Assembly (NCBI GenBank): GCA_947624335.1
Contig: CANQJX010000102.1
Coordinates: 1-6,704, forward strand
Source of the DNA: an uncultured Marvinbryantia sp.
GTDB lineage: Bacteria > Bacillota > Clostridia > Lachnospirales > Lachnospiraceae
Length of the DNA: 6,704 bases
Reading direction: 5' to 3'
The notes under the pieces are model-generated. The model was given only the letters and a program-made list of their open reading frames with translations, was not told the origin of the DNA and did not search any database. A program made the position numbers and the translations under genes. Positions 1 to 5,886 of the stretch are shown here, piece by piece (within the stretch, counting starts at the first letter, position 1; each line of letters starts with the position of its first letter).

Positions 1-445
1 CATATCCCACCATGCGGTCGAGCATACGCCGCGCCTGCTGCGCGTTAACCAGGTCCATATCGATCTCCCGCGCGTTTTTTAAAGAAGTTTTGACCGCGTT
101 CTTCGTAATTTCATTAAATGTGATGCGCCGCATCTTTTTTTCATCCAGGTTCAGGGCGTGCGAAAGATGCCAGCTAATCGCTTCCCCTTCGCGGTCGGGG
201 TCGGTTGCCAGAAACACCTTGTCCGCTTTCTTTACTTCTTTGCGAAGCGAGGCGAGCAGATCGCCTTTCCCGCGGATTGTAATATATTTCGGTTCATAGT
301 CGTGTTCCACGTCGATGCCGAACTGACTTTTCGGGAAATCGCGTACATGCCCGTTTGATGCGGCAACGGTATAATTGCTGCCCAGAAATTTTTTTATGGT
401 TTTTACCTTTGTGGGCGACTCCACAATCACCAGATTCTTCGCCAT
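1..445 (-). CDS. topA: DNA topoisomerase I (type IA), N-terminal part, cut by window edge
   Basis: Type IA topoisomerase that relaxes negatively supercoiled DNA by cutting and rejoining one strand. Only the first 148 codons are in the window; the rest, including the active-site tyrosine region (near residue 300 in the family) and any C-terminal zinc fingers, lies beyond base 1. The visible part is a TOPRIM domain. It starts MAKNLVIVESPTK, with the catalytic glutamate at residue 9, and carries the acidic metal-binding motif ATDPDREGEAISWHL at about residues 80-94 (D82, D84, E86). ITFNEIT (108-114) and the NAQQARRMLDRMVGY end (134-148) also match the family. The ATG at 445 is preceded by GAGG with a 9-base spacing, and this Shine-Dalgarno sequence runs into the TAA of dprA. 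Only 6 bases separate the two genes, so co-transcription with dprA is very likely, as in other Firmicutes. No frameshift is seen in the visible part. Confidence 0.97.
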   Translation of the reverse strand, partial: MAKNLVIVESPTKVKTIKKFLGSNYTVAASNGHVRDFPKSQFGIDVEHDYEPKYITIRGKGDLLASLRKEVKKADKVFLATDPDREGEAISWHLSHALNLDEKKMRRITFNEITKNAVKTSLKNAREIDMDLVNAQQARRMLDRMVGY

Positions 446-451
446 AAACAA

Positions 452-1540
452 TTACCTCGTTCTCACATAATAATTTTTGCCGATCTCTGCAGCCAAACCT
501 CTGATCTGCAAATCTGTCAGCATACGGATCAGTTCCTTTACCGGAAGCTTTGTCTCGTTTGCAAGCGACTGCAGACTTTTTAGTTCAGAATCCAGACAAC
601 TATACAACAAATTTTCAGACGATGCAAGTCCCATATGATAATTTTTTTCTTTTCGCGTTTGTTGCGCCCTGCATCCAATCAATTCCAGAAATTCATCCAG
701 ATCCGTGATAATCCCCGCTCCCTGCTGTATCAGACGGTTGCACCCGCTGCTTAAAACATCCTGCGCCCGTCCCGGAAACGCATACACGTCCCTTCCCTGT
801 TCCAGCGCGAGATCCGCCGTGATCAGCGTACCGCTTTTCTTTTTCGCCTCCACAACCACTACCGTCTCGGACAGCCCGCTGATAATCCGGTTGCGCTGCG
901 GAAAATGCGCCGCCAGCGGCAGGGCTCCCGGCTCATATTCCGAGAGTACGCCGCCGTTTTGTATCAATTGTTCGTACAGCGTTCTGTTTTCTTTGGGATA
1001 GCAGACATCCGCCCCGCACCCCAGAACGCCAAAGCTGCGTCCGCCCGCCTCTATACAGGCTTCCTGCGCCCTTGCGTCGATTCCGTACGCCATGCCGCTT
1101 ACAACCGCCACGCCGTTTTGCGCCAGCGCCGCCGCCAGATCCGCCGCGTTATTTCTTCCATTATAAGTACACATGCGCGCGCCGATTACCGCCACGCACC
1201 GTTCGCCTTTGCGCGGAAGCGTCCCCCGGAAAAACAGCCCGGAGGGAGGATCGCTGATCTGCAGAAGCTGTTCCGGATAATCGGCATGTTGGCAACTGAT
1301 AAAGTTTATTCCCCCTTCCAGGCACTTATGATAGTTCTCCTCTGCCGGTTCCTGCGCCCAACGCAGCAACTGTTCCCGCTTTTTCCCTTTGACAGACGAA
1401 ATTTCCGTCCCGGCCGCCGCCAAACGGTGAATCTCCCACGGCGTCTCAAATTCTCTCAGCAAACGTTTGCGATCCTTTTCATATAGTCCCGGCGCGCTGC
1501 AAAGCCAAAACCACTCCGCTTCCTTATTTTTATCCGTCAT
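452..1540 (-). CDS. dprA: DNA-processing protein DprA (Smf), RecA loader
   Basis: DprA binds incoming single-stranded DNA in the cytoplasm, protects it and loads RecA during natural transformation; it also occurs widely in species not known to be competent. The 362-residue length is usual. Residues 8-62 look like the N-terminal helical (SAM/HhH-like) domain. Residues 84-285 are the Rossmann-fold core with its family motifs: VAVIGARMCTYNGR (116-129), SGMAYGIDARAQEA (148-161), GVLGCGADVCYPKEN (171-185), LSEYEPG (199-205), FPQRNRIISGLS (213-224), SGTLITA (236-242), FPGR (255-258) and SGCNRLIQQGA (265-275). Residues 307-360 fit the C-terminal winged helix. The ATG overlaps the stop codon of comM as ATGA, and AGGAG lies 8 bases upstream inside the comM end, so translation is probably coupled. 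topA follows after 6 bases. All core motifs are present, so the protein looks functional. Whether the organism takes up DNA cannot be told from here. Confidence 0.96.
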   Translation of the reverse strand: MTDKNKEAEWFWLCSAPGLYEKDRKRLLREFETPWEIHRLAAAGTEISSVKGKKREQLLRWAQEPAEENYHKCLEGGINFISCQHADYPEQLLQISDPPSGLFFRGTLPRKGERCVAVIGARMCTYNGRNNAADLAAALAQNGVAVVSGMAYGIDARAQEACIEAGGRSFGVLGCGADVCYPKENRTLYEQLIQNGGVLSEYEPGALPLAAHFPQRNRIISGLSETVVVVEAKKKSGTLITADLALEQGRDVYAFPGRAQDVLSSGCNRLIQQGAGIITDLDEFLELIGCRAQQTRKEKNYHMGLASSENLLYSCLDSELKSLQSLANETKLPVKELIRMLTDLQIRGLAAEIGKNYYVRTR

Positions 1541-3081
1541 CTTGCATTCTCCTGTCGGTTCTGCCAGTATTTTTTATGGATGCTGCGGTAGCAGAGCGCT
1601 TCCTGCAGATGCGGCGTCCGGATGCGCCCGCCGCCGTCCATATCCGCAATGGTGCGCGCCACTTTTAAAATACGGTAATAGGTTCTTGCGCTCAGCCCCA
1701 GTTTTTCAAATGCCAGCCCCATATATTCTTTTTCCTGCCGCTCCAGCGCGCAATACGTTTCCAGCCCCGCCCGATCTAAGTTTGAATTAAAGCGGTAAGG
1801 CGTATTTTGATAGCGTTCCTGCTGGATGGCGCGGCAGCGCAGGACGCGCTCCCGGATCCGGGCGGAGCGCTCCGCCCCTTCCGTTTTTTCCAGCGCCGGA
1901 TAGCGCACCGCCTCTACCTCCACGGTAATATCAATGCGCTCCAGCAGCGGCGAACTGATTTTTTGCAGATAACGCCGCACCATAGGAGGCGTACAGGTGC
2001 AGCGGGAAAGATCGGGATAGTAGCCGCAGGGGCAGGGATTCATCGCCGCCACCAGCATAAAGTCCGCCGGAAAACGGTACGTTACGCCCGCGCGGGAGAG
2101 AAATACCTCGCCGTCCTCCATCGGCTGGCGCAAGATTTCCAGCGCGTCTCTGGAAAATTCCGGCAGTTCGTCCAAAAACAGCACGCCGTTGTGCGCGAGG
2201 CTTACCTCTCCCGGTTTTGGAACCATCCCGCCGCCCGCCATTGCTTTTGCCGTAGCCGTATGGTGCGGGCTGCGGAACGGACGGCTGCAAAGAAGCGGCT
2301 GCTTTTCCCTTAAAAGGCCGGACACGCTGTATATGCGCGATACCTCCATGGCTTCTTCGATGGTCATGGGCGGCAAAATTCCCGGTATCCGCTTTGCCAG
2401 CATAGATTTTCCCGCTCCGGGAGGGCCGGTCATCAGCAAATTGTGAAATCCGCATACCGCCACCTCCAGCGCGCGTTTTGCCGCCTCCTGCCCGCTGATG
2501 TCGGCAAAATCCTCCGCCGCAAAAAGCGGCGCGGGCGGATCCGTCTGCGCACATGCCGGCGCAATCTCACGGTTCCCCTGCAGATAATCAATCGCTTCTT
2601 TCAGGTTTTCCGTCCCGATGACCCGTATTCCTTCCAGAACGGCTCCTTCCTGCTCGTTCGCCTTTGGCACCATGCAGATTTTGCATCCGTTCTGCGCCGC
2701 GCCGGCAACAATCGGCAAAATTCCGGGAATCGCCTGCACCTCTCCGTTTAAACTGAGTTCGCCGGCAATCAAAATCCCGTCCAGGCGCTCCTGCGGGATC
2801 GCGCCGTATGCCGCCGCAATGGCAATGGCAATCGGCAGATCAAACCCCGTGCCGCTCTTTTTTAAATCCGCCGGCGACAGATTGACCGTAACCCGTTTGG
2901 GCTCCATCCGAAACCCCGCGTTTTTTAAAGCGGTGCGCACCCGTTCCTGCGCCTCCTTTACCTGCGCGGACAAATAACCGACCATCGAAAAAGACGGCAG
3001 CCCGGCGCCCACATCCGCTTCCACACAGACCATTTTGCTCTCCACGCCAAACACCGCCGCGGAGAAAACTGTACGAAACAA
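1537..3081 (-). CDS. comM: YifB/ComM family Mg-chelatase-like AAA+ ATPase
   Basis: ComM is a ring-forming AAA+ helicase that helps branch migration of the recombination intermediate during natural transformation; the role in Firmicutes is less studied. With the TTG start proposed here the protein has 514 residues, close to the usual 500-510. Residues about 15-140 are the Lon-protease-like ChlI domain. The AAA+ part has Walker A GPPGAGKS (219-226), Walker B VLFLDE (300-305), a sensor-1 region AAMNPCPCGYY (345-355) and LLERIDI (379-385). FRSPHHTATAKAMAGGG (269-285) is a family signature, and the C-terminal ChlI_C region contains SARTYYRILKVARTIAD. Four cysteines (350, 352, 361, 363) form a possible metal knuckle. 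The ORF also has an ATG at 3087, but AGAAGGAGG ends one base before it. The TTG at 3081 is 7 bases from that Shine-Dalgarno sequence, and its LFRTVFSAAVFGVE lines up with the usual family N-terminus (M-L-x-K/R-V-Y/F-S-A-A). The gene end overlaps dprA by four bases. Confidence 0.95.
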   Translation of the reverse strand: MFRTVFSAAVFGVESKMVCVEADVGAGLPSFSMVGYLSAQVKEAQERVRTALKNAGFRMEPKRVTVNLSPADLKKSGTGFDLPIAIAIAAAYGAIPQERLDGILIAGELSLNGEVQAIPGILPIVAGAAQNGCKICMVPKANEQEGAVLEGIRVIGTENLKEAIDYLQGNREIAPACAQTDPPAPLFAAEDFADISGQEAAKRALEVAVCGFHNLLMTGPPGAGKSMLAKRIPGILPPMTIEEAMEVSRIYSVSGLLREKQPLLCSRPFRSPHHTATAKAMAGGGMVPKPGEVSLAHNGVLFLDELPEFSRDALEILRQPMEDGEVFLSRAGVTYRFPADFMLVAAMNPCPCGYYPDLSRCTCTPPMVRRYLQKISSPLLERIDITVEVEAVRYPALEKTEGAERSARIRERVLRCRAIQQERYQNTPYRFNSNLDRAGLETYCALERQEKEYMGLAFEKLGLSARTYYRILKVARTIADMDGGGRIRTPHLQEALCYRSIHKKYWQNRQENAR

Positions 3082-3088
3082 CCGCATT

Positions 3089-3097
3089 CCTCCTTCT
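3089..3097 (-). promoter_or_regulatory. Shine-Dalgarno sequence that decides the comM start
   Basis: On the minus strand the sequence AGAAGGAGG ends one base before an ATG (3087) and 7 bases before an in-frame TTG (3081). A one-base spacing is too short for efficient initiation, whereas seven is near the optimum. This favours the rarer TTG codon as the true start of the ComM-family protein, in agreement with the family's usual N-terminus. This is inference from spacing and remembered family sequences, not from an alignment. Confidence 0.7.
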
Positions 3098-3160
3098 GTT
3101 CTGTTTTTTGTTTTGGGATTGAAAAAGAATGTTTGAAATTCAGATCTTCAAGATATTTAT

Positions 3161-3189
3161 ATGATATCACAAAATTATTATCTATGCAA
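3161..3189 (-). promoter_or_regulatory. possible vegetative promoter in the AT-rich gap before comM
   Basis: The 94-base gap between the phosphopantetheinyl transferase stop and the comM Shine-Dalgarno sequence (3088-3181) is strikingly AT-rich compared with the flanking genes. On the minus strand it contains TATCAT (3161-3166, five of six matches to TATAAT). Seventeen bases upstream is TTGCAT (3184-3189), which keeps only the TTG of the -35 consensus and overlaps the preceding gene's stop codon. A short imperfect dyad, GATAT...ATATC, covers the -10 area. No intrinsic terminator (GC-rich stem plus T-run) is visible in the gap, so read-through from sigK is also possible. The -35 match is weak, hence the low confidence. 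Confidence 0.3.
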
Positions 3190-3781
3190 CAAAAATATGT
3201 TTTAGCTCCAGCGCTTCTTTCTCCCGGCTGCAGGCGCACAGGCTAAGGCCCTCCCGGTTCCAGAGCCGAAGCGTGCAGCCGTCCTCCGTCTGCAGATCCC
3301 GGAAATAAAAACCGCAGCGATCCGGTCCCTGCCGTTTTTGTTTTCCCAGCCCGGACAGATCCAGCAGGCGCAGGTCGCAGCGCAGCCCGGCGCCCAGATA
3401 TTTCAGATACGCCTCTTTTGCGCTCCACAGATCCGTCAGGAACAGATTCCGCTCCCGCTGCCCTGCAAGCGCTTCCTGTTCTTTCGCATGGCAGACGCGC
3501 CGGATCAGCGGCTCTTTCCATTCGCGCACCGTCTCAATATCCACCCCGATTCCGCTTCTGCCGATCCCGCACAGGATTCCTTTGCGGCAATGACTGTAGT
3601 TAAAACAGATTTCCTGATATTCGGGAAAATACGGTTTTCCCTGATCGTCCTTTGCAATCGCGGGAAGCGTCCGGATCCCATATTGTTCAGCCAGAGCGAG
3701 AAGCAGCAATTTTCTTGCCGCCTCTGTCTGTGCCTTCTGTTTTTTCATCTCATCGGTGTTTTTCTCCTGAAAGTAAATCAT
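3182..3781 (-). CDS. Sfp-type 4'-phosphopantetheinyl transferase
   Basis: This enzyme transfers the phosphopantetheine arm of coenzyme A to a serine of acyl- or peptidyl-carrier proteins, turning apo forms into active holo forms in the cytoplasm. At 199 residues it is somewhat shorter than B. subtilis Sfp (about 224); the difference seems to be a short N-terminus. Recognisable motifs in order are GKPYF (48-52), FNYSHC (60-65, the usual FN-SHS element), GVDIE (79-83, with metal ligands D81 and E83) and WSAKEAYLKYLGAGL (119-133, with E123 and K127 of the WxxKE---K signature). All expected catalytic residues are therefore present. The ATG overlaps the sigK stop codon as ATGA, and GGAGG lies 7 bases upstream within the last sigK codons, so translation is likely coupled to sigK. 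No polyketide, nonribosomal peptide or carrier-protein gene lies in the window, so its substrate is unknown. It could serve fatty-acid carrier protein, amino-acid biosynthesis or a sporulation-stage pathway. Confidence 0.87.
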   Translation of the reverse strand: MIYFQEKNTDEMKKQKAQTEAARKLLLLALAEQYGIRTLPAIAKDDQGKPYFPEYQEICFNYSHCRKGILCGIGRSGIGVDIETVREWKEPLIRRVCHAKEQEALAGQRERNLFLTDLWSAKEAYLKYLGAGLRCDLRLLDLSGLGKQKRQGPDRCGFYFRDLQTEDGCTLRLWNREGLSLCACSREKEALELKHIFVA

Positions 3782-4410
3782 GTGTTTTCCTCCCGGAAAT
3801 GTTCCCGCAGCTTTCCAACCGCGCTCTTTTCTATTCTTGACACATACGAACGCGATATGCCAAGTCTGCCCGCTATTTCGCGCTGCGTCATTTCTTTTTT
3901 CCCGTAAAGCCCGTAACGCAGTTTTAAAATTTCCTGTTCCCGCTCCGTAAGCACTTTTGTAAGCAGGCCGTAAAGTTTTTTGGTGTTGCGGTCCAGCTCC
4001 ATGCGTTCGATGATGTCGATATTTTCTCCCTCGATCACGTCGATCAGGCTGATCTCGTTGCCTTCCTTGTCCGTACCGATCGGCTCGTGCAAAGAAATCT
4101 CGCGCGCAATCTTTTTTCTGGCGCGGAAAAGCATCAGTAATTCATTTTCCACGCAGCGCGCCGCGTAAGTCGCCAGCTTATTGGTCTTTGCATGGTCAAA
4201 GGTAGAAACCGCTTTAATCAGTCCGATTGTCCCGACGGCAATTAAATCTTCTCCGTCCTCCCCCTGCTTTTGATACTTTTTTGCCACATGCGCCACCAGC
4301 CTCAGGTTCCGCTCAATCAGAATCTTTTTCGCCTCCATATCGCCCTCCTTATATTTCTGAAGCAATACCGCTTCTTCCTCGGGAGTAAGGGGCTTTGGAA
4401 AAGATTTCAT
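3778..4410 (-). CDS. sigK: RNA polymerase sporulation sigma factor, SigK type, without pro-sequence
   Basis: A sigma-70 family factor of 210 residues. SigK directs late mother-cell transcription (coat, cortex and maturation genes) during sporulation. Region 2 spans about 34-97, with NLRLVAHVAKKY (35-46), DLIAVGTIGLIKAVSTFD (55-72) and the -10-reading segment ATYAARCVENELLMLFR (80-96). The segment SLHEPIGTDKEGNEISLIDV (106-125) is nearly the same as in B. subtilis SigK and separates it from SigE. Region 4 has LTEREQEILKLRYGLYG (154-170) and a helix-turn-helix TQREIAGRLGISRSYVSRIE (175-194). I chose the ATG at 4410 because GAGG lies 9 bases upstream. An in-frame TTG at 4428 would add only six residues, and a TAA lies in frame at 4435-4437. 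The roughly 20-residue pro-sequence that SpoIVFB removes in B. subtilis is therefore absent. The gene is continuous, with no skin-like element. It has its own candidate promoter and overlaps the phosphopantetheinyl transferase gene downstream. SigE is the less likely alternative. Confidence 0.88.
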   Translation of the reverse strand: MKSFPKPLTPEEEAVLLQKYKEGDMEAKKILIERNLRLVAHVAKKYQKQGEDGEDLIAVGTIGLIKAVSTFDHAKTNKLATYAARCVENELLMLFRARKKIAREISLHEPIGTDKEGNEISLIDVIEGENIDIIERMELDRNTKKLYGLLTKVLTEREQEILKLRYGLYGKKEMTQREIAGRLGISRSYVSRIEKSAVGKLREHFREENT

Positions 4411-4412
4411 AA

Positions 4413-4474
4413 AAAAGCACCTCGACAAAGGGGTTTATATTAGTCTATGTCAAACCCTCCGGTTTAGTGCTTTT
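4413..4474 (-). repeat. two nested, nearly concentric inverted repeats over the sigK promoter and ribosome binding site
   Basis: The outer arms are AAAAGCAC (4467-4474) and GTGCTTTT (4413-4420), a perfect 8-base pair. The inner arms are GGGTTT (4452-4457) and AAACCC (4431-4436), a perfect 6-base pair with 15 bases between them. Their centres (4443.5 and 4444) almost coincide. The SigK-like -10 element lies in the inner loop. The right outer arm starts within the GAGGTG Shine-Dalgarno sequence and is followed by two more T and the ATG. A competing hairpin, AAACC-GGAG-GGTTT (4452-4465), uses the same left inner arm. The pairs are seen directly; a regulatory role is inferred. Confidence 0.55.
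4441..4469 (-). promoter_or_regulatory. candidate mother-cell (SigK-type) promoter of sigK
   Basis: On the minus strand CATAGACTA (4441-4449) matches the SigK -10 consensus CATAnnnTA at every fixed position. Seventeen bases upstream is an AC within CACT (4466-4469), as expected for the loose -35 element of SigK promoters (mACm). CATAGACT also agrees with the SigE -10 consensus CATACAmT at seven of eight positions, but no ATATT-like -35 is seen at the right distance. A start site about 7 bases after the -10 would give a leader of roughly 24 bases that still contains the GAGGTG Shine-Dalgarno sequence before the ATG at 4410. This fits autoregulation of sigK, which is known in B. subtilis. The match is short, so chance remains possible. 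Confidence 0.5.
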
Positions 4475-4504
4475 CCCTCTTTTTAAGATTTTTTCTGACA
4501 TGTC

Positions 4505-4876
4505 CTAAGGAACCAGCGCGTCTTGCTGCGGCGATTCCTGTTTTACGGTAATAATCAGCTTGTGCGGAAGACAGGCGATCGTCTCCCCCGCATAACGCTT
4601 TTCCCCTTCGCGCACACAAATCTGATTCGGGCAGTCCGCGCGTTCCACAGACACAGCCCCGTCGGCCACGCGCACCAGATTATAGCCTGTCCGCGCGTTT
4701 CCCACGGGAAGTTTTGCATCCGTATTCAAAGGCAGGCGCGCGATCTCTTTGCCGTGCGACTGCACGGCGGCATAAGCGCCCTGCCGCCCTGTAAAAGCGC
4801 GCAGCGCCATGGTTCCTGCCGCCGCCGCAAAAATCAGTACCACAAAAAGGACTGTATTTCTGGTTTTCCTGTTCAC
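4505..4876 (-). CDS. membrane-anchored NusG domain II-containing protein
   Basis: A small protein of 123 residues resembling the NusG_II family often found beside rnf and apbE genes in Clostridia. Its biochemical role is not established; despite the name it is not a transcription factor by layout. The N-terminus is positively charged (MNRKTRN), followed by a hydrophobic segment at about residues 8-26 that should act as an uncleaved signal anchor. The remaining globular part would lie outside the membrane. It contains ADCPNQICVREG (80-91) and IACLPHKLIITV (100-111), giving three cysteines (82, 87, 102) and a histidine (105) that could hold a metal or redox group. The start is GTG at 4876, with GAGG 10 bases upstream that begins within the apbE stop codon. 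The gene follows apbE after 12 bases, so it is probably co-transcribed. No intrinsic terminator is visible after its TAG, only a short GACATGTC palindrome. Confidence 0.82.
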   Translation of the reverse strand: MNRKTRNTVLFVVLIFAAAAGTMALRAFTGRQGAYAAVQSHGKEIARLPLNTDAKLPVGNARTGYNLVRVADGAVSVERADCPNQICVREGEKRYAGETIACLPHKLIITVKQESPQQDALVP

Positions 4877-4888
4877 TGCCGCATCACC

Positions 4889-5869
4889 TCAGATTTGCTC
4901 TGTACTGCGCACTTCTCCTCCCCGAAAGACAAAGACCGCCTGCGCATCCTGCGTCTCCCGGATCAGATCCCACGCCGCATCCGATCCGACGGCCAGACAG
5001 GCGGTGCTTAAAGCGTCGCCTTCGAGGGAGGAATCGCAGATAACCGTTACTTCCTCCAGATCCCCCTGCGTCGGATAGCCGTTTTCCGGATCCAGAATGT
5101 GATGATAAATGTGTCCATCCTGTTCAAAATAGCGCTCGTAAATGCCGGACGAAACCACCGTCTGATCTGCCACTTCCAGCACTGTGACAGTCTCCCCGCG
5201 TCCGGCAAACGGTCTTTGCACGCCAATGCGCCACTTTTCCCCATCCGGGCGGCTGCCGATGGCAAGAACATTTCCGCCCAGATTAATCAGGCCGCTGGTA
5301 ACGCCTTCTCCCGTCAGATACGCCTTAATCTGATCCGCCGCGTAGCCTTTTGCCAGAGCGCCCAGATCGAGCATCGTATCGGGGCTGTCAAACACAAGCG
5401 TATTTCCGTCCACATGCACTTTGGAGGCGTCCACCTTTGCAAGCGCTTCCGCGATCTGTTCCTTTTTTGGTGCCTTTGCGTCTTCGCTTTTAAAATCCCA
5501 CAGATCCGACAGCGGCGCCACTGTGATGTCAAACTTGCCTCCGGATTTCTCATAATAGGCCAGGCCGACCGATACCAGGCGCGCAATCCCTTCCGAAACT
5601 TCCACGCGGCTGCCGCTGCGGTGGTTCACCGCATATAGTTCGCTCGTCTCGTCCGTGCGGCTGAAGGTTTTTTCAAACGCGTCGCACATCTGCATACAGT
5701 GATCCATCAGCGCTTCGCCGTCGCCGTCTGTATAAAAGCTGATCCTGACGACGGTATCAAAATAAAACGTTGTCTTTTCAAACAATTCCGGCCCTGACGG
5801 CGCGCGGCAGCCCGTAAAAAGGCACAGCGCGGCAGACAGAACCGGAACGATCCATTTTTTTAATTTCAT
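4889..5869 (-). CDS. apbE: FAD:protein FMN transferase ApbE (lipoprotein)
   Basis: ApbE cleaves FAD and attaches the FMN part through a phosphoester bond to a threonine of target flavoproteins, notably RnfG and RnfD, on the outer side of the membrane. The 326-residue length fits the family. The N-terminus is a lipoprotein signal peptide, with MKLKK, a hydrophobic stretch and the lipobox LFTGC, so the mature protein should begin at the lipid-modified Cys21. Family motifs in order are FYFDTVV (35-41), FEKTFSRTDETSELYAVN (65-82), GGKFDITVAPLSDLW (110-124), LDLGALAKGYAAD (167-179), INLGGN (195-200), HHILDPENGYP (256-266) and GDALSTA (284-290), which includes the magnesium-binding aspartate D285. 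All key residues appear intact. It follows rnfB after 17 bases, with only a weak Shine-Dalgarno sequence (GGGA) upstream. This neighbourhood makes Rnf maturation its likely job. Confidence 0.96.
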   Translation of the reverse strand: MKLKKWIVPVLSAALCLFTGCRAPSGPELFEKTTFYFDTVVRISFYTDGDGEALMDHCMQMCDAFEKTFSRTDETSELYAVNHRSGSRVEVSEGIARLVSVGLAYYEKSGGKFDITVAPLSDLWDFKSEDAKAPKKEQIAEALAKVDASKVHVDGNTLVFDSPDTMLDLGALAKGYAADQIKAYLTGEGVTSGLINLGGNVLAIGSRPDGEKWRIGVQRPFAGRGETVTVLEVADQTVVSSGIYERYFEQDGHIYHHILDPENGYPTQGDLEEVTVICDSSLEGDALSTACLAVGSDAAWDLIRETQDAQAVFVFRGGEVRSTEQI

Positions 5870-5886
5870 TATTCAGATCCCGGAAT

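Noticed and set aside
12..358. Plus-strand open frames at the left edge (12-299 and 158-358).
   Set aside because: The minus strand there encodes the TOPRIM domain of topA with clear catalytic motifs, so these frames are antisense shadows.
905..1486. Long plus-strand open frames (for example 905-1486, 1807-2313, 3338-3907 and 5099-5638).
   Set aside because: Each lies opposite a well-recognised minus-strand gene, has arginine/proline-rich or low-sense composition, and shows no family motif. They are by-products of the base composition of the real genes.
1931..2554. Minus-strand frame of 207 codons inside comM.
   Set aside because: It is the shifted frame of the ATPase region of comM, whose own frame contains intact Walker A, Walker B and sensor motifs.
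3778..4410. SigE as the identity of the sporulation sigma factor.
   Set aside because: The short N-terminus and the SLHEPIGTDKEGNEISLIDV segment fit SigK. SigE has a longer N-terminal region and a different sequence at this place.
4411..4428. In-frame TTG at 4428 as the start of sigK.
   Set aside because: It places the GAGG Shine-Dalgarno sequence inside the coding region, has no good ribosome binding site of its own, and adds six residues not expected in the family. The ATG at 4410 is well spaced.
4448..4453. Perfect TTGACA on the minus strand, suggesting a vegetative -35 element for sigK.
   Set aside because: At 16 to 18 bases downstream there is only CCTTTG, CTTTGT or TTTGTC, which does not resemble TATAAT, and transcription would start almost at the ATG. 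The overlapping CATAGACTA fits a sporulation -10 better.
4497..4504. GACATGTC palindrome directly after the NusG domain II gene stop codon, considered as a terminator or operator.
   Set aside because: It has no loop and no T-run directly after it on the minus strand, and an 8-base palindrome is easily expected by chance.
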